Source: Mycolicibacterium peregrinum | GTDB lineage: Bacteria > Actinomycetota > Actinomycetes > Mycobacteriales > Mycobacteriaceae | Length of the DNA stretch: 64,000 bases | Direction: 5' to 3' | Assembly (NCBI RefSeq): GCF_002102345.1 | Contig: NZ_LQPP01000036.1 | Coordinates: 1-64,000 of the forward strand | Shown here: positions 45,893 through 54,128 of the stretch, one piece after another | Position numbering within the stretch: position 1 is the stretch's first letter | Layout: the number at the start of each line of letters is the position of its first letter | Translations under genes and position numbers: made by a program | Notes under the pieces: model-generated | Seen by the model: the letters and a program-made list of their open reading frames with translations, nothing else | Databases searched by the model: none | Told to the model about the DNA's origin: nothing

Positions 45893-46225
45893 TCAGGCCG
45901 GGGGCGGCTCCGGGGGCGCAAAGGCCCACTTGTCCGGGTTGCCCGGCGAATAGACGACGGGCAACAGTGCCCCCATCGTCGGCCATTCGTTGACGTCGAC
46001 GGCCATGCGCTGATACACGACGTGCTCGTTGACCGTCGGACCGGTGATGACACCGGTGATGGTGACGAACTGCTCCCCCGTCTCGTCCGGACGCGGGCTC
46101 ACACCGGTCACCAGCAACGTGCCGTGCGCCAGTTCACCGCGAATTCCCCGACGCGCCATGATCCGTGGCGCCAGCAGCAGCACCAGCGCGCCGACGAGCA
46201 AGAGGAGTATGCCGATTTCCCACAC
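45893..46225 (-). CDS. Small membrane protein (Rv3136A-like position)
   Basis: A protein of about 110 residues with one N-terminal membrane segment (IGILLLLVGALVLLLAPRI) followed by a basic patch (MARRGIRGELAHG) and a soluble beta-rich domain ending in a Pro-rich tail. The GTG at 46225 places the membrane helix at the N-terminus; the open frame extends further but into the region shared with hisN control. It is divergent from hisN by 23 bases and abuts the end of fprA with no gap. It may correspond to a small gene beside Rv3137. No function known. Confidence 0.65.
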   Translation of the reverse strand: MWEIGILLLLVGALVLLLAPRIMARRGIRGELAHGTLLVTGVSPRPDETGEQFVTITGVITGPTVNEHVVYQRMAVDVNEWPTMGALLPVVYSPGNPDKWAFAPPEPPPA

Positions 46226-46248
46226 CAGGCCATGGTAGGACTTTCGGC

Positions 46249-47031
46249 ATGAGCACCGTCGCAGATGACTTGGCACTGGCCCTCGAGTTGGCCGATCAGG
46301 CCGACACACTGACCATGGACCGCTTCGGCGCCCTGGACCTGCGCATCGAGACGAAACCCGACCTGACCCCGGTCACCGACGCCGACCGCGGCGCCGAGGA
46401 AGCGCTGCGCGCATCGCTGGCCACGGCTCGCCCCAACGACACTGTGTTCGGTGAAGAGTTCGGTGGGACAACGACATTGACCGGACGCCAGTGGGTGATC
46501 GATCCGATCGACGGCACCAAGAACTTCGTCCGCGGCGTACCGGTGTGGTGCACCCTGATCGCCCTTCTCGAAGACGGCGTCCCGACCGTCGGCGTGGTGA
46601 GTGCTCCGGCCCTGGCCCGCCGCTGGTGGGCGGGCCAGGGCCAGGGTGCGTTCGGTTCGTTCGCCGGGACGGCCCGCAAGCTGTCGGTGTCAGGCGTCGC
46701 CGATCTCGCGTCGGCAAGCCTGTCGTACTCGGACCTCACCACCGGCTGGGATGACCGCCGGGACAACTTCGTCGCGCTGACCGACGCGGTGTGGCGGGTC
46801 CGCGCGTATGGCGACTTCTGGTCGTACTGCATGGTGGCCGAGGGCGCGGTGGACATCGCCTGCGAACCCGAGGTGAAGCTGTGGGACATCGCCCCGCTCG
46901 ACATCCTCATCCGTGAGGCCGGCGGCACATTCACCAGCGTCGACGGCGCGCCCGGTCCACACGGCGGCAGCGCGCTGGCCACCAACGGCCTGGTGCACGC
47001 CGCAGTGCTGGACCGGCTCGCCGGCAACTAG
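46249..47031 (+). CDS. hisN: Histidinol-phosphatase HisN (inositol monophosphatase family)
   Basis: HisN removes phosphate from histidinol phosphate in histidine synthesis, using magnesium. The 260-residue protein has the length of M. tuberculosis Rv3137. It shows the inositol-monophosphatase metal motifs GEEFGG, WVIDPIDGTKNFVRG and WDIAPLDILIREAGG, and DLTPVTDADRGAEEALR near the start. Activity on inositol phosphates is possible for the fold, but the histidinol phosphatase assignment fits the mycobacterial orthologue and context. It ends one base from the end of the convergent oxidoreductase gene. Confidence 0.88.
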   Translation: MSTVADDLALALELADQADTLTMDRFGALDLRIETKPDLTPVTDADRGAEEALRASLATARPNDTVFGEEFGGTTTLTGRQWVIDPIDGTKNFVRGVPVWCTLIALLEDGVPTVGVVSAPALARRWWAGQGQGAFGSFAGTARKLSVSGVADLASASLSYSDLTTGWDDRRDNFVALTDAVWRVRAYGDFWSYCMVAEGAVDIACEPEVKLWDIAPLDILIREAGGTFTSVDGAPGPHGGSALATNGLVHAAVLDRLAGN

Positions 47032-47032
47032 C

Positions 47033-47947
47033 TCAGGGCCGGAGTACGTACCGGCCGCGCACCCCACCCTTGGCGAGTGCCCGGTGGGCATCGGCCACCT
47101 GATCCAGCGGCAGCACCGCATGTACCCGCGCCGGCAACTGGCCGGACGCCGCGCGGGCGAGGAGGCCGGCGAGCCGGGTGCCGTCGGGGTGGGCCACAAC
47201 GGCTGACACGGTGATGCCGCGTTCGACCGGCGGTTCTGCGCTCGGCTGTACCCCGACGAACTGCCCGCCGTCGCGGACCAGCGCGAGAGCCGCCTGCTGC
47301 ATGGCGCCGGCGTCGGCAACCGCGTCCCACCCCGGCTCGGCCTCGGCGGTGAAGGCAGCTCCCAGGCCGCGGACGAATTCCTCATCGTGCTCGCGGGCCA
47401 GCCCGGTCACTTTCCAACCGCGTTCCTGGGCGAGCACGGCGAGGTATCCCCCGACCGCACCCGCGGCGCCGGTGACCAACAGCCGATCCCCTGCCGGTGC
47501 GTCGCCCAGCAGATCGAGGATCTGCGCCGCGGCCAATCCGTTGAGCGGCACCGTCGATGCCGTGATCAAGTCCAATTCGTCCGGCACGACAGCACCATCG
47601 GCCGCCGACGCCACCAGTTGCTCGGCGTAGGTGCCGTAGTCCCGGTCGAATCCGGCCACGACACCGGCCACCCGAGTCCCAACAGCCAGATCTACACCTG
47701 GCCCGACGGCCTCGACGGTGCCTGCGAAATCCCAGCCGAGTCCGGTCCAGTTCGGTTGATCGACCAGACCCAGATCGTGGAACACGCCGCCTGCGACACC
47801 GAGGTCGACGGGATTCACCGTCGCCGCGGCAACCTTGACCCGGACCTGGCCGGGACCAGGCTCGGTCAGCGCAACGTCGATGATCTCGATCGAATCCGGC
47901 CCATCCGGGGTACGGACGACCGCGGCGCGAAACGTGGTAACAGACAT
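47033..47947 (-). CDS. Quinone oxidoreductase-like MDR enzyme
   Basis: The 304-residue protein is a zinc-free medium-chain dehydrogenase/reductase of the quinone oxidoreductase group. The substrate part reads AAVVRTPDGPDSIEI, VKVAAATVNPVDLGV and GWDFAGTVEAVGPGV. The nucleotide-binding core is LLVTGAAGAVGGYLAVLAQERG, cited in part, and the end has GGVRGRYVLRP. It would reduce quinones or reactive carbonyls with NADPH. AAGGAG lies close before the ATG. It is divergent from an HxlR regulator across a 34-bp palindrome, the usual arrangement for redox-controlled reductases. Confidence 0.85.
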   Translation of the reverse strand: MSVTTFRAAVVRTPDGPDSIEIIDVALTEPGPGQVRVKVAAATVNPVDLGVAGGVFHDLGLVDQPNWTGLGWDFAGTVEAVGPGVDLAVGTRVAGVVAGFDRDYGTYAEQLVASAADGAVVPDELDLITASTVPLNGLAAAQILDLLGDAPAGDRLLVTGAAGAVGGYLAVLAQERGWKVTGLAREHDEEFVRGLGAAFTAEAEPGWDAVADAGAMQQAALALVRDGGQFVGVQPSAEPPVERGITVSAVVAHPDGTRLAGLLARAASGQLPARVHAVLPLDQVADAHRALAKGGVRGRYVLRP

Positions 47948-48024
47948 GGAAACTCACTCCTTGTAGACCCTTGTGTGACCTGCTTTCTCACTCCACGATG
48001 GAGGGGTAGCTCTCTAATGGGAAG

Positions 48025-48058
48025 TACGCACTTCGAAGTGCGCACTTCGAAGTGCGTA
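48025..48058. promoter_or_regulatory. 34-bp palindrome, two tandem HxlR operators
   Basis: The 14-base palindrome GCACTTCGAAGTGC occurs twice in direct contact (48028-48041 and 48042-48055), and the outer TAC/GTA bases extend the whole to a perfect 34-bp palindrome. It lies 78 bases before the oxidoreductase start (minus strand) and 27 bases before the HxlR start (plus strand), fitting two dimers of the HxlR protein controlling both genes. Confidence 0.85.
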
Positions 48059-48085
48059 AGTCACCTCGGACGAAATGGAGCGGAC

Positions 48086-48535
48086 GTGCCGACGACAACC
48101 GCGGCCCAGAAACGGGCCCGAGCAAAGATGGATTACGACGCCTTCCTGGCGAACTGCCCCAGCCGCCAGCTGCTCGACCGCATCAGCGACAAGTGGGTGG
48201 CGCTGATCCTGGCGGCGCTCGGGGGCGACGGCCCACGACCGGAGGCCGACGGCTCCGGCGAACCACGTCCGATGCGCTACTCCGAACTCTCCCGGCGCCT
48301 GGCCGGGGTCAGCCAGAAGATGCTCACCCAGACGCTGCGATCCCTCGAACGCGATGGCCTGCTCACCCGGACCGTGACCGCGAGCGTGCCGGTCACAGTC
48401 ACTTACGAGCTCACCGACCTGGGCATTTCCTTGCAGCGATTGATGATCGGGGTCAAGTCATGGGCCGAGGCGCACATGGACGAGGTGCGCACAAATCGCG
48501 AGCGGCACGACCAGCTCTCGGCGGCCGAACCCTGA
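48086..48535 (+). CDS. HxlR-family regulator
   Basis: The 149-residue winged-helix protein matches the HxlR (DUF24) family. It contains LANCPSRQLLDRISDKWVAL, with the N-terminal cysteine that makes many family members redox or electrophile sensors, then MRYSELSRRLAGVSQKMLTQ and LRSLERDGLLTRTV for the DNA-reading helix and wing. An insertion GGDGPRPEADGSGEPRP between the first helices is unusual. GTG at 48086 has GGAG five bases upstream. It likely represses itself and the divergent quinone oxidoreductase through the palindrome at 48025-48058. Confidence 0.88.
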   Translation: MPTTTAAQKRARAKMDYDAFLANCPSRQLLDRISDKWVALILAALGGDGPRPEADGSGEPRPMRYSELSRRLAGVSQKMLTQTLRSLERDGLLTRTVTASVPVTVTYELTDLGISLQRLMIGVKSWAEAHMDEVRTNRERHDQLSAAEP

Positions 48536-48565
48536 TCTCCGGCGCTGTGAAGTTGGTAACAGATG

Positions 48566-48593
48566 CCGTACCTTACTCCGGAGTAAGATACGG
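48566..48593. promoter_or_regulatory. Near-perfect 28-bp palindrome upstream of fadE24
   Basis: CCGTACCTTACTCC and GGAGTAAGATACGG form a 28-base palindrome with one mismatched pair; the inner 16 bases CTTACTCCGGAGTAAG are perfect. It lies 36 bases before the fadE24 ATG and 31 bases after the HxlR stop, so it is an operator for a regulator I cannot name, distinct from the HxlR sites. Confidence 0.75.
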
Positions 48594-48629
48594 TCAGATG
48601 CGTCGCTACGACCAGCAGAGGCAGCTGAC

Positions 48630-50027
48630 ATGACCAACACCCTGCCGTCCAAGAACGGCACCCCATCCCGTCCCTCCAGCTCCGGCCGGCAAAGTGCGGT
48701 CGGACTGCACAAGCACAAGCGGACAGCGACCGACATCGGGTTGGCGCTGATCACGCCCATCGTCGGCCAGGAATTCCTGGACCGCTACGGCCTGCGCGAT
48801 CCGCTCAACCGCGGCCTGAAATACGGTGTGAAGCAGGTGTTTTCGACTGCGGGCGCGGCCACCCGCCAATTCCAGCGGATCCAGGGACTCGGCAAGGCGC
48901 CCACCAGGCTGAAAGCCAGCGGGGCCGACTACTTCGACCTGACCCCCGACGAAGACCAGCAGATGATCGTCGAGACGGTCCGGGAGTTCGCCGAGGAGAT
49001 CCTGCGACCCGCCGCGCACGACGCCGACGAGGCCGCGGCCTACCCTGCGGACCTCATTGCCAAGGCCGCTGAGCTGGGCATCACCGCCGTCAACGTGCCC
49101 GAGGACTTCGACGGCATCGCCGAGCACCGCAGCACCGTCACCAATGCGCTCGTCGCCGAGGCCCTGGCCTACGGCGATATGGGCCTGGCCCTGCCGATCC
49201 TCGCGCCCGGCGGTGTCGCCTCGGCCCTGACCCACTGGGGTAGCGCCGACCAGCAGGCCACCTACCTCAAGGAATTCGCCGGCGAGAGCGTGCCGCAGGC
49301 GTGTGTGGCGATCGCCGAACCGCACCCCCTGTTCGACCCCACCGCACTCAAGACCACTGCGGTCCGTACCCCCAGCGGCTATCGCCTGTCTGGCGTCAAG
49401 TCGCTGGTTCCGGCAGCTGCCAACGCCGAATTGTTCATCGTGGCAGCGCAATTGGACGGTAAGCCTGCGTTGTTCATCGTCGAGGCCTCGTCGCCGGGGC
49501 TCACGGTCAAGGCCGATCCGAGCATGGGAATCCGTGCGGCCGCCCTCGGTCAGGTCGAGCTCGACAACGTGGCGGTGCCGCTGGGCAACCGCCTTGGTGA
49601 GGACGAGGCCACCGACCAGGACTACTCAGAGGCGATTGCCCTGTCCCGGCTGGGCTGGGCCGCCCTGGCCGTCGGCACCTCGCACGCGGTGCTCGACTAC
49701 GTCATCCCCTACATCAAGGAACGCACGGCCTTCGGTGAGCCGATCGCGCACCGCCAGTCGGTGGCCTTCATGACCGCCAACATCGCCATCGAACTCGACG
49801 GCCTGCGGCTGATCACCTGGCGCGGCGCCGCCCGTGCCGAGCAGGGACTGCCGTTCGCCCGCGAGGCGGCACTGGCCCGCAAGCTCGGCACCGACAAGGG
49901 CATGCAGATCGGTCTGGACGGCGTCCAGCTGCTCGGCGGTCACGGTTACACCAAGGAACACCCGGTCGAGCGCTGGTACCGCGATCTGCGTGCCATCGGC
50001 GTCGCCGAGGGTGTCGTAGTCATCTAG
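48630..50027 (+). CDS. fadE24: Acyl-CoA dehydrogenase FadE24
   Basis: This FAD enzyme of beta-oxidation introduces a double bond in an acyl-CoA. The 465-residue protein has an N-terminal extension of about 95 residues before the standard fold starts (TPDEDQQMIVETVREFAEEI). Typical features are CVAIAEPHPLFD, ERTAFGEPIAHRQSVAFM and LLGGHGYTKEHPVERWYRD. It ends soon after AEG, where family members carry the catalytic Glu. Adjacent FadE pairs in mycobacteria form mixed alpha2-beta2 enzymes, so it probably acts with FadE23, 30 bases downstream. It corresponds to Rv3139; the true substrate is unknown. Confidence 0.9.
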   Translation: MTNTLPSKNGTPSRPSSSGRQSAVGLHKHKRTATDIGLALITPIVGQEFLDRYGLRDPLNRGLKYGVKQVFSTAGAATRQFQRIQGLGKAPTRLKASGADYFDLTPDEDQQMIVETVREFAEEILRPAAHDADEAAAYPADLIAKAAELGITAVNVPEDFDGIAEHRSTVTNALVAEALAYGDMGLALPILAPGGVASALTHWGSADQQATYLKEFAGESVPQACVAIAEPHPLFDPTALKTTAVRTPSGYRLSGVKSLVPAAANAELFIVAAQLDGKPALFIVEASSPGLTVKADPSMGIRAAALGQVELDNVAVPLGNRLGEDEATDQDYSEAIALSRLGWAALAVGTSHAVLDYVIPYIKERTAFGEPIAHRQSVAFMTANIAIELDGLRLITWRGAARAEQGLPFAREAALARKLGTDKGMQIGLDGVQLLGGHGYTKEHPVERWYRDLRAIGVAEGVVVI

Positions 50028-50057
50028 CCCGGGCCCTACCCAACTGAAAGACTAATC

Positions 50058-51278
50058 ATGGCAATCAATCTGGAAATGCCCCGCAAGCTCCAGGCGGTCA
50101 TCGAGAAGGGCCACCAGGGCGCTGCGGAGATGCTTCGCCCGATCTCGCGCAAGTACGACCTCGCCGAACACGCCTACCCCGTCGAGCTGGACACCCTGGC
50201 CACCCTGTTCGAAGGCATCTCGGAAGCGAAGACCATCTCGTTCGCCGGCGCCGAGGCGTTCCGCGACGACGCCAACACCAAGGGCGAGAAGGTCACCGTC
50301 AACGGCGCCAACATGTCCGCGCTGCTCAACGCGCTGGAGATCAGCTGGGGCGACGTCGCCCTGCTGCTCTCGGTGCCGCGTCAGGGCCTGGGCAACGCCG
50401 CCATCTCCTCGGTGGCCACCCCCGAGCAGCTCGAGCGACTCGGTAAGGACGTGTGGGCCGCCATGGCCATCACCGAGCCGTCCTTCGGATCGGATTCGGC
50501 GGCAGTCACCACCACGGCGGTGCTCGACGGCGACGAGTATGTGATCAACGGCGAGAAGATCTTCGTCACCGCAGGTTCGCGAGCCAGCCACATCGTGGTG
50601 TGGGCGACGCTGGACAAATCGTTGGGCCGGGCGGCGATCAAGTCGTTCATCGTGCCGCGCGAACATCCCGGGGTCACCGTCGAGCGCCTTGAGCACAAGC
50701 TGGGCATCAAGGCGTCCGACACCGCGGTGATCCGCTTCGAGAACGCGCGTATCCCCAAGGACAACCTCCTGGGCGATCCGGAAGTCCACGTGGAGAAGGG
50801 TTTTGCCGGGGTCATGGAGACCTTCGACAACACCCGGCCGATCGTGGCGGCCATGGCGGTCGGTATTGCCCGCGCCGCGCTGGAGGACCTGCGGGCGATC
50901 CTCACCGACGCCGGTATCGAGATCTCCTACGACAAGCCCGCTCACGCGCAGAGCGCCGCGGCAGCGGAGTTCCTGCGTATGGAGGCCGACTGGGAGGCCG
51001 GCTACCTGTTGACGGTGCGCTCGGCATGGCAGGCCGACAACAGCATCCCGAACTCCAAGGAAGCCTCGATGGGTAAGGCCAAGGCCGCCCGCGTGGCCAG
51101 CGACATCACCCTCAAGGCTGTCGAAATGGCAGGTACCACCGGCTATTCCGAGCAGACCCTGCTGGAGAAGTGGGCCCGGGACTCGAAGATCCTCGACATC
51201 TTCGAAGGCACTCAGCAGATTCAGCAGCTGGTGGTCGCCCGCCGCCTGCTGGGGCTGTCCTCGGCCGAATTGAAATAG
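50058..51278 (+). CDS. fadE23: Acyl-CoA dehydrogenase FadE23
   Basis: The 406-residue flavoenzyme is the likely partner of FadE24 and counterpart of Rv3140. It shows the FAD/substrate stretch MAITEPSFGSDSAAVTTTAV, ERLEHKLGIKASDTAVIRFE, and the catalytic Glu in DIFEGTQQIQQLVVARRLLG. The full C-terminal domain, in contrast to the short end of FadE24, suggests that this subunit supplies the catalytic base. It follows fadE24 with a short gap and is followed by a strong terminator, closing a two-gene operon. Confidence 0.92.
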   Translation: MAINLEMPRKLQAVIEKGHQGAAEMLRPISRKYDLAEHAYPVELDTLATLFEGISEAKTISFAGAEAFRDDANTKGEKVTVNGANMSALLNALEISWGDVALLLSVPRQGLGNAAISSVATPEQLERLGKDVWAAMAITEPSFGSDSAAVTTTAVLDGDEYVINGEKIFVTAGSRASHIVVWATLDKSLGRAAIKSFIVPREHPGVTVERLEHKLGIKASDTAVIRFENARIPKDNLLGDPEVHVEKGFAGVMETFDNTRPIVAAMAVGIARAALEDLRAILTDAGIEISYDKPAHAQSAAAAEFLRMEADWEAGYLLTVRSAWQADNSIPNSKEASMGKAKAARVASDITLKAVEMAGTTGYSEQTLLEKWARDSKILDIFEGTQQIQQLVVARRLLGLSSAELK

Positions 51279-51339
51279 TTCGCTCTCCTGCCGGATTCTC
51301 CCGGCGAGCAGTCCCCCGCAAGCGGGAGGGGCCCCAGTG

Positions 51340-51373
51340 AAAGTGCCCGGTTCCATGGGAACCGGGCACTTTT
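51340..51373 (+). terminator. Intrinsic terminator of fadE24-fadE23
   Basis: AAAGTGCCCGGTTCC (51340-51354) and GGAACCGGGCACTTT (51358-51372) are perfect 15-base arms with an ATG loop, followed by TTTT overall at 51370-51373. It lies about 60 bases after the fadE23 stop. Confidence 0.9.
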
Positions 51374-51448
51374 GCGTCCGCCAGTGGTAGCGGCCACCGG
51401 TGGCAGCCATCGGGGCCGGCGGCTGCTGAACGAGCGCAGACCCCTGAC

Positions 51449-51495
51449 ATAGCGAAATCGCCCAGAACACTTGGTGTTCTGGGCGATCTCGCTAT
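51449..51495 (-). terminator. Long hairpin terminator of the antigen 85 gene
   Basis: Two 22-base arms (51449-51470 and 51474-51495) pair with a single mismatch around a 3-base loop. The hairpin begins 15 bases after the antigen 85 stop on the minus strand. It ends without a clear T run, so it may also act as an RNA-stabilising 3' structure. Confidence 0.75.
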
Positions 51496-51510
51496 CGCGT
51501 GTTGTCCGGC

Positions 51511-52488
51511 TTAGCCGAGCACCCGCTGCAGGTCCGGAACCATGGCCTGCAACTGCTGGCCCCAGTACGCCCAGTTGTGGGTACCGGAATCCGGGAAGTT
51601 GAACACACCGTTGGTGCCACCAGCGGCGATGTAGTTGTCCTGGAAGCTGCGGTTGGTCTTGATGGTCAGGCCTTCGAGGAAGGTGGCAGGCAGGTCGCCG
51701 CCGCCCAGCTCGTTGGGCTGGCCGTTACCGCAGTAGATCCACAGACGGGTGTTGTTGGCGACCAACGTGGGGATCTGCACCATCGGATCGTTGCGCTTCC
51801 AGGCGCTGTTCGGGTCCTCGGTCGGGCCCCACATGTCGTTGGCCTTGTAGCCGCCGGCATCACCCATGGAGATGTTGATCAGGAACGGCCACCAGCCCTC
51901 GGACGGGTTCAGGAAGCCCGACATCGAACCGGCGTAGATGAACCGGTCGGGGTGGTAGGTCGCCAGGATGAGCGCGGCGGAGCCGGCCATGGACAGGCCG
52001 ATCGCTGCGTTACCGTTCGCCGCGACATCGCGGTTCGCGGCCAGCCACTGCGGCAGCTCGCTGGTCAGGAAGGTCTCCCACTTGTACGTGGTGCAACCGG
52101 CCTTACCGCAGGCCTGGTTGTACCAGTCGCTGTAGAAGCTGGACTGACCGCCGACCGGCATGACCACCGAAAGACCGCTGTTGAGGAACATCTCGAACGC
52201 GTTGGTGTTGATGTCCCAGCCGTTGAAGTCGTCCTGAGCACGCAGGCCGTCGAGCAGGTACACCGCGTGCGAACCCGGCCCACCACTCTGGAACTGAATC
52301 TTGATGTCGCGGCCCATCGACGGCGACGGGACCATCAGGTACTCCACCGGCAGACCCGGCCGGGAGAATGCTCCCGCGGTCGCCGACCCGCCGGTCACTC
52401 CGATCAAGCCAGGCAGCAACAGCGCTGCCACAGCCGCCACCGTCATGCGGCGTGCCCAATGGCCACGAATCTTGTCAATGAAGGTCAT
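51511..52488 (-). CDS. Antigen 85 mycolyltransferase (fibronectin-binding protein)
   Basis: The exported enzyme moves mycolic acids between trehalose esters and arabinogalactan, building the outer membrane. The 325-residue protein has a signal peptide ending ATAGA, mature start FSRPGLPVEYLMVPSPSMG, and the family core RDIKIQFQSGG, YLLDGLRAQDDFNGWDIN and MPVGGQSSFYSDWY. The nucleophile is the Ser in AIGLSMAGSA, and the catalytic His lies in SGTHNWAYWGQQL. Two cysteines (ACGKAGC) are those of the family. ATG 52488 starts the signal peptide. The mature sequence is close to FbpA/FbpB, but I cannot tell which member it is. Confidence 0.93.
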   Translation of the reverse strand: MTFIDKIRGHWARRMTVAAVAALLLPGLIGVTGGSATAGAFSRPGLPVEYLMVPSPSMGRDIKIQFQSGGPGSHAVYLLDGLRAQDDFNGWDINTNAFEMFLNSGLSVVMPVGGQSSFYSDWYNQACGKAGCTTYKWETFLTSELPQWLAANRDVAANGNAAIGLSMAGSAALILATYHPDRFIYAGSMSGFLNPSEGWWPFLINISMGDAGGYKANDMWGPTEDPNSAWKRNDPMVQIPTLVANNTRLWIYCGNGQPNELGGGDLPATFLEGLTIKTNRSFQDNYIAAGGTNGVFNFPDSGTHNWAYWGQQLQAMVPDLQRVLG

Positions 52489-52949
52489 ACTGCGAATCCA
52501 TCCGTTTCCGGTCAACTACGCCATTTGCGTGATCAGCGATAAGCATCGCCAAGCGACACCGCAGCGACCGAGTCACTGCACTGTCACGCCCGCTCGTCTG
52601 AGCCGGTGCCTCTGATGAGCGGACCGAAGAATTCAGTTGTTGCGCCATGAGTAAATCACGGGCCCACGACGGGGGAAAACCCGCCGCGCAGCGCCGAACT
52701 GCATATCTACGGATTCAAAAAAGTGAATTCGGCTTTATCTATCGCCGGCCCGCAGACCATCTAGCTGGGAAAACAGTTCCAACCCCCGGACCGCGCCCGC
52801 GGTATCGGATGAACACCGATGCCTATCTGTTCACAACCAGTGTCCAGAGGGTTATCTGATCGTCGCCAACCGGTTTTCGAAATGCCCGCGCGTCGCCTCC
52901 TCGGACCCCGCGACGGCGACCATACAAAAAAGTATGGTAACTTTCGGCC
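52489..52949. other. Intergenic region with promoter-type sequence
   Basis: About 460 bases lie between the divergent antigen 85 and oxygenase genes. The stretch is clearly more AT-rich than its surroundings. A 70-codon open frame at 52647-52859 has no ribosome binding site and poor codon character, so I do not call it a gene. The right end holds an inverted repeat at 52919-52938. Long upstream regions are common for antigen 85 genes. Confidence 0.5.
52919..52938. promoter_or_regulatory. Inverted repeat upstream of flavin oxygenase gene
   Basis: ACCATAC (52919-52925) and GTATGGT (52932-52938) are exact complements around six A residues. The site ends 11 bases before the ATG at 52950, where a bound repressor would block transcription or translation start. 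No regulator gene is adjacent. Confidence 0.6.
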
Positions 52950-54116
52950 ATGACCTCGCCTCTCACCACGGACTGCGTCATCACCGCCGAATTCGTCGCT
53001 CGACTGGCCGATCGGGCCGGTGAAGCCGAGGAGTTGCGCCGGCTTCCCGACGCGACGGTGACCGACCTCGTCGACTCCGGATTCACCGAACTCCTGGTGC
53101 CCGCCCGCTATGGCGGTCAGCAGGCCGATTTCCCGGCCATCCTGGACCCCGTACGCCGGATGGCCCACGGATGCACGTCAAGCGCCTGGACCATCGGCTT
53201 CCTGGCCCTGCACAACTGGATGCTCGCGCTGTTCGGCGAGCAGGCTCAGGAAGAGGCCTTCGCGAGCCGCCCGTTCCTGGCGCCGGCCCCACTCGCGCCG
53301 ACCGGGCGCGGACTTCCGGCCGACGGCGGCATCCGCCTCACCGGCCGATGGTCCTGGGCGACCGGAGTCATGCACGGAAACTGGATCATCGTCGCCGCGC
53401 TGTGCGGCCCCGACGACGCGCTGTACCCGGCGCTCGCGCTGCTGCCGATCGGCGACGTGACCGTGGCCGACGTGTGGCACACCGACGGCATGCGGGCCAC
53501 CGGTTCCAACGACGCCATCGCCACCGACGTGTTCGTCCCGGAGCACCGACTGGTGAAGGTGCTCGACATCTATTCCGGTACCGCCCCGGGCGCGGGTTTA
53601 CACGACAGCAGCGCCTACCGCTGGCCGATGGTGCCCGCACTGGCACTGCTGGCGGCGATGCCCGCACTGGGCAGCGCCGAGCGGGTCACCGAGATCTACG
53701 CGAAACGCCTCGGTGAACGGGTGCTGCCCTATGAGGGCGTCGTACAGAAGGACAAGCCGATCGCGCAGGCTCACCTGGCCGGGGCGCAAGTCCGGGTGCG
53801 CGCTCTGCGCGCCCTGCTGGCCGACACGGTCGGAGAGATAGAGAGCATCGTGGCGACCGGCGACGCAGTGGACAAGCCGGTCCGCGCGCAGGCCCGTCTG
53901 GCGGCGGCGCACATCGTCTCCGAATCCAAGGCGGTGATCGGCGATCTGATGGGTGCGGGCGGAGCCAGCATCCATTTCCTTTCGAGCCCGTTGCAGCGGT
54001 TCAAACGCGATGTCGATGTGCTGTCCGGCCACGTGGTGTTCGATTACGACACCAGCCGGGAGTTGGCCGGTGCGCTGGCGCTGGGGATGAAGATCCCTCG
54101 TACATCGATGATCTGA
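52950..54116 (+). CDS. Acyl-CoA dehydrogenase-like flavin monooxygenase (HsaA/HpaH type)
   Basis: The 388-residue protein has the acyl-CoA dehydrogenase fold with the type-2 C-terminal domain found in two-component flavin monooxygenases such as HsaA. Features are VPARYGGQQADFPAIL, SSAWTIGFLALHNWMLALFG, LTGRWSWATGVMHGNWIIVA, MRATGSNDAIATDVFVPEHR and the late HFLSSPLQRFKRDVDVLSGH. These enzymes hydroxylate aromatic or related rings with reduced flavin from a partner. The next gene is an FMN-type oxidoreductase that could supply it. It starts almost directly after an inverted repeat and has no good ribosome binding site, so the message may be nearly leaderless. Confidence 0.83.
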   Translation: MTSPLTTDCVITAEFVARLADRAGEAEELRRLPDATVTDLVDSGFTELLVPARYGGQQADFPAILDPVRRMAHGCTSSAWTIGFLALHNWMLALFGEQAQEEAFASRPFLAPAPLAPTGRGLPADGGIRLTGRWSWATGVMHGNWIIVAALCGPDDALYPALALLPIGDVTVADVWHTDGMRATGSNDAIATDVFVPEHRLVKVLDIYSGTAPGAGLHDSSAYRWPMVPALALLAAMPALGSAERVTEIYAKRLGERVLPYEGVVQKDKPIAQAHLAGAQVRVRALRALLADTVGEIESIVATGDAVDKPVRAQARLAAAHIVSESKAVIGDLMGAGGASIHFLSSPLQRFKRDVDVLSGHVVFDYDTSRELAGALALGMKIPRTSMI

Positions 54117-54128
54117 CGGGCCGATCTG

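Noticed and set aside
52647..52859. 70-codon open frame between antigen 85 and the oxygenase gene
   Set aside because: No ribosome binding site, poor codon character and no recognisable feature; kept as intergenic.
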